Positions 27,852-33,206 of a stretch of 33,206 nt of DNA are shown piece after piece. The DNA comes from Aeromonas simiae. GTDB lineage: Bacteria; Pseudomonadota; Gammaproteobacteria; Enterobacterales; Aeromonadaceae. The notes under the pieces were generated by a model. The model made no database searches. It saw nothing but the letters and a program-made list of their open reading frames with translations, and was not told the DNA's origin. How positions within the stretch are numbered: the stretch's first letter is position 1; every line of letters starts with the position of its first letter. The stretch lies in assembly GCF_000820125.1 (NCBI RefSeq), contig NZ_CDBY01000013.1, forward strand, positions 1 to 33,206. The letters are read 5' to 3'. The translations under genes and the position numbers were made by a program.

Positions 27852-28631
27852 ATGAGGCTGCTGTGGTGGTGGTTGGTCTCGTGCGCCGGGTGGAGTACGC
27901 AGGCCTGCGCCGGTGAGGCGGCATTGCTGTTCGGTCACGACGATCGCCGGCCGGTGGCGGTGAGTGAGGCTCCCTGGCAGAGTCTCGCCCGCATCGAGAC
28001 GCAAGGGGACAACCTGTGCAGCGGGGTACTGATCGAGCCGCACTGGGTGCTCAGTGCCGGTCACTGCTTCCTCACCCAGCAGGGGGAGAGGGACCCGGTG
28101 CGCAGCCTGACCCTGGCGGGGAGCCAGCAGGAGCGGGGAGTCGACAGCGTCTTCCTGCCCACCCGTTTGAAGGCGGGGTTGACCCCGGACGGGGAGGGGT
28201 TTGATATCAGCCCTGAGGCCGGTGCTTTCGATGTTGCCCTGCTCCACTTAAAGGAGACGGTAACCGACGTGGCCCCGCTGCCGATCTGGCCGGGGTCGGC
28301 CAGCCGCTTGGCCGGGCAGTTGGCACGGCAGAGCGTCTCTCAGGCGGGGTATCCTGTCGATCATCCCGATACCTTGCTGGCCCATGACCACTGCCGGGTT
28401 GAGCGGATCAACGAGCGCGGCATGCTGGAGCACCGTTGTGACACCCTGGCGGGTGACAGCGGCTCTCCCCTGCTGCTGCGCACCCCGGCGGGATGGCAGG
28501 TGGTGGGAGTGCAAAGCTCGGCGCCGTTGGCCGCGCAGCGGGCGCAGGCGAACAACCTGGCGGTAGCCTTACCGACGGTGCAGCCGCTGCTACGGCACTG
28601 GCTCAGCCAGCCGCTGTCTCCCTCCCGCTAG
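27852..28631 (+). CDS. ydgD: Trypsin-like serine protease YdgD
   Basis: Secreted S1-family peptidase of 259 residues (E. coli YdgD about 273). A signal peptide precedes the mature domain. The catalytic triad is His71 (VLSAGHCFL), Asp127 (AFDVALLHL) and Ser203 (CDTLAGDSGSPLLL), with cysteine pairs expected at Cys56/Cys72 and Cys181/Cys196. Blocks such as LFGHDDR, QAGYP-DH-DTL and GVQSSAP match E. coli YdgD. GGAGG lies 5 nt before the ATG at 27852; an in-frame GTG at 27846 is too close to it. It follows asr as in E. coli. Its 3' end overlaps the convergent membrane-protein gene by 29 bp. Confidence 0.9.
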   Translation: MRLLWWWLVSCAGWSTQACAGEAALLFGHDDRRPVAVSEAPWQSLARIETQGDNLCSGVLIEPHWVLSAGHCFLTQQGERDPVRSLTLAGSQQERGVDSVFLPTRLKAGLTPDGEGFDISPEAGAFDVALLHLKETVTDVAPLPIWPGSASRLAGQLARQSVSQAGYPVDHPDTLLAHDHCRVERINERGMLEHRCDTLAGDSGSPLLLRTPAGWQVVGVQSSAPLAAQRAQANNLAVALPTVQPLLRHWLSQPLSPSR

Positions 28632-29397
28632 GTGGGGCATCGGCGGGCGGGCCGTCATGGCGGCTCGCCTGCACCAGCGAGGCTTCGGCCCTGGCACCGA
28701 GGAATACGTAGAGGCCGAGGGCCAGCAGCAGTCCGATGGCGCAGCCCATCACTCCCACCGCCGGCCACAATAGCTCAAGCTGGCCGAGGGAGCCCTTGAA
28801 CAGCAGCAGCAACCCCTCGATCGAGACGGCGATGAGGATGGCGGCGATGAAACGGGTGATGGTGCGGCGTATGGTGCTGTGACGGAAGATGTCCTTGTGC
28901 AGCAGCACCTCCTCTTCGAGTATGGTTTTGCCGAGATCGAACACCGCCAGCGCCAGGGTGAGAAAGACGATGGCGCTGAAGGCGCCGAGGCGGTTTTGCT
29001 CCTCGCCGAGCAGCAACAGGCAGAGATCGCGTACCCCATGCCACATGAGGCTGGCGACGATCAGCATCAGGGTGGCGCTGAGCAAGATGTAAACGGCCTT
29101 GAACCAGGGGGTGGCGTAGCGGCGCAGGCGATCCCCCATCAGCCAGGCGATCAGCGGGTGCAATCCTATTTCGATCCGTACTCCCTCTCCTTCGACCCAC
29201 AGTCGCAGGCTGCCGCCTGGCACAGGTAACGGCCCCGCAATGTGATGGGCAGTCCCTCCCTCCTGGACTTGCAGCACGAACGAATAGTCGCGCAGTGCCT
29301 CTCTGGGGAGCGTCAATAGGGCAAGCAGCAGTGGGCGCAGCTCCTGGCGGTGTTCGTCATAACGACGCAGCAGATCGATGGGGCTCATCTCAGCCAT
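28603..29397 (-). CDS. Unknown membrane protein with four predicted TM segments
   Basis: Function not recognised. The 264 residues comprise a soluble N-terminal part (about 1-95) and four membrane spans at about 98-121, 138-155, 180-200 and 210-233. Between spans 2 and 3 is a charged loop (KTILEEEVLLHKDIFRHST) that looks conserved, with Glu and His residues close together. AGGAGG lies 5 nt before the ATG. The 3' end overlaps the ydgD 3' end on the opposite strand. The 198-bp interval upstream (29398-29595) holds only its promoter region, with a 10-bp palindrome TATTGCAATA, and the hemL terminator. Confidence 0.85.
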   Translation of the reverse strand: MAEMSPIDLLRRYDEHRQELRPLLLALLTLPREALRDYSFVLQVQEGGTAHHIAGPLPVPGGSLRLWVEGEGVRIEIGLHPLIAWLMGDRLRRYATPWFKAVYILLSATLMLIVASLMWHGVRDLCLLLLGEEQNRLGAFSAIVFLTLALAVFDLGKTILEEEVLLHKDIFRHSTIRRTITRFIAAILIAVSIEGLLLLFKGSLGQLELLWPAVGVMGCAIGLLLALGLYVFLGARAEASLVQASRHDGPPADAPPSGRETAAG

Positions 29398-29549
29398 GGC
29401 ATCCTCCTTGTGAGGGGATCAGGGTGTCACCGCTGTATTGCAATAAGTGTGCGCAGTTGGGGGAGGCGTAGATGGCTTAAGGGTCCTTCGGCTGCCCTCT
29501 GGTGGGGCGCTGAGCGAAAGTCTGCACCCAAGTGGTGAAGTGGGAACAA

Positions 29550-29574
29550 GAAATAAGGGGCCATGAGGCCCCTT
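29550..29574 (-). terminator. hemL terminator
   Basis: Perfect 8-bp stem AAGGGGCC/GGCCCCTT with ATGA loop (29555-29574). On the minus strand it is followed by ATTTCTTG. Confidence 0.8.
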
Positions 29575-29595
29575 CGTTGCATGCCACTGGGCCGC

Positions 29596-30882
29596 TTAGC
29601 CGGCCAGTTTGGCGAAGCTGCGCTCGGCGGCCGCCAGGGTGTGCTCGATCTCCTTGTCGCCATGGGCCAGCGACAGGAAGCCGGCTTCATAGGCACTGGG
29701 CGCCAGGTAAACCCCCTCTTCCAGCATCAGGTGGTAGAAGCGTTTGAACTGCTCCATGTCGCAGCGAGTGACCTGATCAAAGCGGGTGATGGTCGGCTCG
29801 CTACTGAAGAAGAAGCCGAACATGCCGCCCACCTGGTTGATGGCCAGTGGGATGCCGTGTTTGGCGGCAGCGGCCTTGAACCCCTCGGCAATGCGGGCGG
29901 TCTTCTCATTGAGCGCCTCGTAAAGCCCCGGTTGCTCAAGCAGATCCAGCATGGCTAGGCCCGCCGCCATGGCGATGGGGTTACCGGAGAGGGTGCCCGC
30001 CTGATAAACGGGGCCGGTCGGGGCGATGTGCTGCATGATCTCGCGCTTGCCGCCGAAGGCGCCCACCGGCATGCCGGCACCGATGATCTTGCCGAGGGTG
30101 GTGAGATCCGGCGTGATGCCATAGTGGCCTTGGGCACCTTGCTTGGAGACTCGGAAACCGGTCATCACCTCGTCGAGGATCAGCACGGCTCCGTGGCGAT
30201 CGCAGAGGGCGCGCAACCCTTCAAGAAAGCCTGGAACCGGCGGGATACAGTTCATGTTGCCGGCCACCGGCTCGACGATGATGCAGGCGATCTCCTGGCC
30301 ATACTGGGCGAAGGCCGCCTCGACCGAGGCGAGATCGTTATAGATGCAGGTGAGGGTGTGCTTGGCAAAATCGGCCGGTACCCCAGGGCTGTTGGGCTGG
30401 CCCAGGGTGAGGGCGCCGGAGCCGGCTTTGACCAACAGGGAGTCGGCGTGGCCGTGGTAGCACCCCTCGAATTTGACGATCTTATCGCGGCCGGTATAAC
30501 CGCGGGCCAGGCGGATCGCGCTCATGGTCGCCTCGGTACCAGAGTTGACCATGCGCACCTGCTCCATGGACGGGAGGATGGCGCGTACGCGCTCGGCCAT
30601 GCGCACTTCAATTTCGGTGGGGGCGCCGTAGCTGAGCCCCTTCTCGACAGCCGTTATGACGGCGGCCTTGATGGCCGGGTGGTTGTGGCCGAGCAGCATG
30701 GGACCCCAAGAGCCGATGTAGTCGACGTAGGCCTTGCCATCCACATCATAGAGGTAGGCGCCATCGGCTCGCTCGATGAAGACCGGGGTGCCGCCGACAC
30801 CGTTGAATGCACGCACCGGGGAGTTCACACCGCCCGGAATGCTCTGGCGAGCCTGCTCGAACAGCTGATCTGACTTTGACAT
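29596..30882 (-). CDS. hemL: Glutamate-1-semialdehyde 2,1-aminomutase HemL
   Basis: PLP enzyme that converts glutamate-1-semialdehyde to 5-aminolevulinate in the C5 tetrapyrrole pathway; 428 residues (E. coli 426). The PLP lysine is Lys265 in [16 protein letters not shown], and [17 protein letters not shown] near 120 is the cofactor phosphate region. AAGGAT lies 6 nt before the ATG. It is divergent from the clcA remnant and erpA, the same orientation as hemL-clcA-erpA in E. coli. Confidence 0.97.
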   Translation of the reverse strand: MSKSDQLFEQARQSIPGGVNSPVRAFNGVGGTPVFIERADGAYLYDVDGKAYVDYIGSWGPMLLGHNHPAIKAAVITAVEKGLSYGAPTEIEVRMAERVRAILPSMEQVRMVNSGTEATMSAIRLARGYTGRDKIVKFEGCYHGHADSLLVKAGSGALTLGQPNSPGVPADFAKHTLTCIYNDLASVEAAFAQYGQEIACIIVEPVAGNMNCIPPVPGFLEGLRALCDRHGAVLILDEVMTGFRVSKQGAQGHYGITPDLTTLGKIIGAGMPVGAFGGKREIMQHIAPTGPVYQAGTLSGNPIAMAAGLAMLDLLEQPGLYEALNEKTARIAEGFKAAAAKHGIPLAINQVGGMFGFFFSSEPTITRFDQVTRCDMEQFKRFYHLMLEEGVYLAPSAYEAGFLSLAHGDKEIEHTLAAAERSFAKLAG

Positions 30883-30978
30883 GGATCATCCTTAGCTGGA
30901 GTTATGGGGGGCACGGTGGCTTGGAACCATCTGGGGTTCGGATGGGAAAGTGGCTGCGCCCGTGCCAAAAACCGCCTG

Positions 30979-31008
30979 ACTATACCAGAAGGTGAAAAGG
31001 CTTGGCAG
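30979..31008 (-). promoter_or_regulatory. hemL promoter with extended -10
   Basis: On the minus strand TGGTATAGT gives an extended -10 (TATAGT at 30979-30984). A partial -35 CTGCCA (31003-31008) lies 18 bp upstream. The leader would be about 90 nt. Confidence 0.55.
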
Positions 31009-31083
31009 AATCGAGCCTGGCGCAGCTCCTGCCATATCCCCCTCTATGCTCTCTTCCTTTCTGTCGTCTGCCGGGGGCGGCGG

Positions 31084-31575
31084 GCACGCTTGATGTTGTG
31101 TCTGAGGATTGGTGCTGTGTGGTCAGATTTGATCGGTTGGCGGCTCTCAGTCGGTAGCTGGGGGCCGCTGTGAACGCTTTGCTGGGGGGAATGGATACCC
31201 CATCTGAGCGCGGGGGACTACGCGAGTGCGCCCCTGTTCTTGGCTTTGCGGCACGACTGGTCGCAATGCTCATCTGTTTTTGCTCCGGCAAGCCAAGCGG
31301 GATCTTGGCGCCGATGCTGGCGTTGGAAACCCATGTCTGGCATGACGTTCAGCGACGTTGTAAACCGAGTCTTTCCATCTCGGGCTCGAGCCCGGCGCCT
31401 TTGCGCTCCCACAATAGAGAGCATTCTGGTTTGTGCGATGACGGATAACTATCCACTGATCTGGCTGGCGAGGTTCATCACGGTGGAGGCCCCGCTGGTG
31501 CTGTGGCGTCTGGAGAACAGACCCGTTTATGGCCAAATGCAGGCACGCTCTTTGTGCCTTGTCAGTTTCCTAAAG
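31084..31575 (+). pseudogene. clcA: Remnant of clcA (ClC-type chloride/proton antiporter)
   Basis: Two reading frames in succession encode the C-terminal third of ClcA. Frame 1 (about 31219-31325) gives CFCSGKPSGILAPMLALE, matching the ClC filter region CFSSGAPGGIFAPMLALG. Frame 2 (about 31340-31560) gives FP, then APTIESILVCAMTDNYPLI, matching APLTGIILVLEMTDNYQLI, and RPVYGQMQARSL, matching KPLYSAILARTL. A frameshift lies near 31330-31345, and about 15 codons are missing after the FP. The segment 31084-31170 may be an older, more decayed part. The N-terminal two-thirds is gone. Position and strand match intact clcA between hemL and erpA in E. coli. The rest of the 770-bp gap (30883-31083, 31576-31652) holds promoter regions only. 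Confidence 0.85.
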
Positions 31576-31587
31576 CCGCTGTCCACT

Positions 31588-31621
31588 GGTTAAAGCACAC
31601 CATGGCTGGCACACTTTAACC
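31588..31621 (+). promoter_or_regulatory. Inverted repeat before the DUF6776-type gene
   Basis: GGTTAAAG (31588-31595) and CTTTAACC (31614-31621) are perfect inverted copies 18 bp apart, ending 31 bp before the start codon. They could be operator half-sites or a hairpin; no convincing promoter hexamers were found next to them. Confidence 0.4.
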
Positions 31622-31652
31622 CGCAGATGCCGTCACGAGCGAGGAACACGAT

Positions 31653-32363
31653 ATGCTGAGATTAACCGCAAGAGGCTGGTGGTTGCTTGGCCTGTTACCC
31701 GGTTTACTGCTCGGATATCTGGGGGGAAACTGGCGAGAGGTGAGCAGCGGTAATCTGGTTGAGATGCAGCAGAAGACCCTCGCTATGCAAGGTGATGGCC
31801 TGACTCGCCTGCGTAAAGTGCTTGAGGTGCGCGATACCCAACTGATGACCCAGAAGAGTGCGCTCGAGCAGTTGCAGCAAACTCTCAAGCTTCAGGAGAG
31901 CCAGCTACAAGATCAAAAACGCCAATTGGCCTTCTATGAGCGGATCATGCGTCCGAGCGAGGAGGTGCCCGGGGTTGTCATCGATAATCTGACGTTGGAG
32001 GCGACCAGTGTGGCCGGACGCGTTCACTATCGGCTTGCGCTGATCCAGCCCTCCCGGCAACGGGATCGCTATCGCGGTCAGGTAACTGTGCGTGTGGAGG
32101 GGAGCCTGAATGGCAAACCGAAGGCGTTGGGAGCGGCCGATCTTGGCATGAAGGCTGGGGAGCGCCGCTACGCCTTGCGTTACTTCCAACTGCTGGAAGG
32201 CAACTGGCAACTGCCTGCGGGATTTGTACCGGATAAGGTGATCATCTCAATTGCCAAGCAGGGGAATCAGCCGGCGCAAAAGCTGACGGCAGGATGGAAT
32301 GAGGTGCTCAAACCCCTGGTGGCGCCTGCGGCGGTATCTGATGCTAGTGCAACGCAGGGTTGA
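31653..32363 (+). CDS. Membrane-anchored coiled-coil protein, DUF6776-type
   Basis: Protein of 236 residues with one N-terminal membrane segment (about 8-24, WWLLGLLPGLLLGYLGG), a Gln/Leu-rich coiled coil (about 36-92) and a C-terminal beta-rich domain (about 100-215). It resembles the DUF6776 proteins found beside erpA in Pseudomonas and related genera; that is from memory. Function unknown. AGGAAC lies about 7 nt before the ATG. The erpA promoter begins directly after its stop codon. A bactofilin gene, often seen in this neighbourhood, is absent. Confidence 0.85.
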   Translation: MLRLTARGWWLLGLLPGLLLGYLGGNWREVSSGNLVEMQQKTLAMQGDGLTRLRKVLEVRDTQLMTQKSALEQLQQTLKLQESQLQDQKRQLAFYERIMRPSEEVPGVVIDNLTLEATSVAGRVHYRLALIQPSRQRDRYRGQVTVRVEGSLNGKPKALGAADLGMKAGERRYALRYFQLLEGNWQLPAGFVPDKVIISIAKQGNQPAQKLTAGWNEVLKPLVAPAAVSDASATQG

Positions 32364-32396
32364 ATACTTGAACCCGATGGTCGGGTATTGGATAAT
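32364..32396 (+). promoter_or_regulatory. erpA promoter overlapped by an IscR type-1-like site
   Basis: TTGAAC (32368-32373), a 17-bp spacer and GATAAT (32391-32396) form a good promoter. The 25-bp site 32364-32388 matches the IscR type-1 consensus at 19 positions, including all of both outer arms: ATACTTGA on the left and GTCGGGTAT on the right. It covers the -35 and spacer, as expected for repression by [2Fe-2S]-IscR. Confidence 0.75.
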
Positions 32397-32426
32397 CGCC
32401 GCGTTACCATGGTAAAGAGGTCAGAA

Positions 32427-32777
32427 ATGAGCGTAGAAGTCATGGCGCCGTTGCCAATCCAGATGACGGATGCGGCAGCCAATAAGGTGAAGGCCCTGAT
32501 CACCGAAGAGGAAAATCCGGAACTCAAACTGCGGGTTTACATCACGGGTGGCGGCTGTTCCGGCTTCCAATATGGCTTCACCTTCGATGAGAAAGTCAAC
32601 GAAGGCGACACCGTGGTGGAGAAGAGCGGCGTGGTCATGGTGGTTGATCCCATGAGCCTGCAATATCTGGTCGGTGGTAGTGTGGACTATACCGAAGGGT
32701 TGGAAGGCTCGCGTTTTACCGTGACCAACCCCAACGCCACCACCACCTGCGGTTGTGGTTCCAGCTTCTCTATTTGA
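32427..32777 (+). CDS. erpA: Iron-sulfur cluster insertion protein ErpA
   Basis: A-type carrier of 116 residues (E. coli 114) that delivers Fe-S clusters to apoproteins, including IspG and IspH. The three cluster cysteines are Cys44 ([10 protein letters not shown]), Cys108 and Cys110 (CGCGSSFSI at the C-terminus). The frame is open to 32388, but the start at 32427 is set by homology and AGAGGT about 7 nt upstream. Its own promoter with an IscR-like site lies immediately upstream. Confidence 0.97.
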   Translation: MSVEVMAPLPIQMTDAAANKVKALITEEENPELKLRVYITGGGCSGFQYGFTFDEKVNEGDTVVEKSGVVMVVDPMSLQYLVGGSVDYTEGLEGSRFTVTNPNATTTCGCGSSFSI

Positions 32778-32781
32778 ATTC

Positions 32782-32805
32782 AAGGCCCTGCGGGGCCTTC
32801 TCTCT
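32782..32805 (+). terminator. erpA terminator (weak)
   Basis: AAGGCCC/GGGCCTT stem with TGCG loop, followed by CTCTCT instead of a clean T-run. Confidence 0.65.
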
Positions 32806-33029
32806 ATACAGACCAGCCCATCCTTTTTCAGCCCCTCCTTTGGATCATTAACGCCATGGCATCCCATCACCAACGTTGAGGGTCGACTCTAGGTTACTAA
32901 GGTTTTGAGTCGCTCATCTTCAGGGTGAGAAAAATAAAAACGATGCCGGGGTGGCGATCGCGTAGTGACGAGCCATACTTGTTTTCCACACCGCGTGTTT
33001 GGGTGGATCGGTCAGGGAGATGACTGGTT

Positions 33030-33044
33030 GGTTGATGTTTAATC
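33030..33044 (+). promoter_or_regulatory. Candidate Fis site upstream of rrn P1
   Basis: GGTTGATGTTTAATC fits the degenerate Fis core (G, YR, YR, C) except at the centre. It lies about 77-80 bp before the P1 start, near the position of Fis site I at E. coli rRNA promoters. Confidence 0.4.
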
Positions 33045-33048
33045 AATG

Positions 33049-33117
33049 GCACATTTTTTCAATTATTTTTGATAAACTCCTTGCCTCTCTTGGTTTGCTC
33101 CCTATAATGCGCCCTCA
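33049..33117 (+). promoter_or_regulatory. rrn-type P1 promoter with UP element
   Basis: TTGCCT (33081-33086), a 16-bp spacer and TATAAT (33103-33108) are followed by the GC-rich discriminator GCGCC. The CTCCCTATAATGCGCC block is the same as at E. coli rrnB P1. An A/T-rich stretch (33051-33075) directly upstream is a typical UP element. The 32806-33029 part of this 429-bp gap holds no gene. Confidence 0.88.
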
Positions 33118-33195
33118 CCAGCACGGCGGATGACGCCAAATGGTCAGTGAGTTGGCATGAGCCAGCCCGCTGCGAAAGAAAAGCCGCCACGGCGC

Positions 33196-33201
33196 TTGAC
33201 T
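33196..33201 (+). promoter_or_regulatory. -35 box of a probable rrn P2 promoter, cut by the window edge
   Basis: TTGACT in the context GCTTGACTTT, about 80 bp after P1, is where the second rRNA promoter normally lies. Its -10 is outside the window. Confidence 0.55.
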
Positions 33202-33206
33202 TTCGA

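Noticed and set aside
31541-31559. AGGCAC/GTGCCT hairpin within the clcA remnant end
   Set aside because: Only 6 bp with no T-run; likely chance within decayed coding sequence.
30904-31593. Several overlapping small open frames of 60-120 codons between hemL and erpA
   Set aside because: Two of them carry pieces of ClcA in different frames, so they are fragments of one broken gene, not separate genes.
32982-32990. DnaA-box-like TTTTCCACA
   Set aside because: A single copy near an rRNA promoter, without clustering or an AT-rich unwinding element, does not support an origin.

Overview
The window looks like a chromosomal segment of an Aeromonas-type gammaproteobacterium. The evidence is high GC, proteins close to their Escherichia coli counterparts (NadA, GlgB and ErpA keep E. 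coli residue numbering or nearly so), gene neighbourhoods shared with enterics, and marine-gammaproteobacterial families (DUF2989 lipoprotein, DUF6776-type protein, long-form GAPDH). The genus is an inference. I saw no insertion sequence, prophage, CRISPR array or toxin island; this is core chromosome.

Layout. 1-335: Lys-Val-Lys tRNA cluster with terminator. 336-3673: a chemoreceptor (minus) and nadA (plus). 3682-5614: gapA then yeaD (minus). 5937-12476: malQ, glgB, glgX (plus), an alpha-glucan/glycogen unit. 12558-15717: msrB, a DUF2989 lipoprotein (minus), a second long GAPDH and yeaC. 15791-20353: ansA (minus), gltS (plus), sppA (minus). 20537-23720: fadH, ydjA and an Lrp-family regulator (minus). 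23721-24510: a structured gene-free stretch and a small zinc-ribbon protein. 24805-27300: putP and tesB. 27342-28631: an acid-shock gene (asr) with a perfect RstA-box match, followed by the ydgD protease. 28603-30882: an unknown membrane protein and hemL (both minus). 30883-31652: remains of a clcA chloride-channel gene. 31653-32777: a DUF6776-type protein and erpA. 32778-33206: an rrn-type P1 promoter and the start of a P2, so an rRNA operon should begin just past the right edge.

How the genes fit together. Central carbon metabolism dominates: two GAPDHs, maltodextrin/glycogen remodelling, and fatty-acid, proline, glutamate and asparagine use. Four blocks echo E. coli map order: Lys/Val tRNAs-nadA, gapA-yeaD/msrB-yeaC/ansA-sppA-ydjA, asr-ydgD, and hemL-clcA-erpA.

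Most informative non-coding signals: an IscR type-1-like site on the erpA promoter, an RstA box before asr, a PsrA-like palindrome before fadH, a multi-hairpin leader before gltS, a perfect 16-bp palindrome on the gapA -10, a sigma-54-like promoter before the chemoreceptor, and the frameshifted clcA remnant between hemL and erpA.
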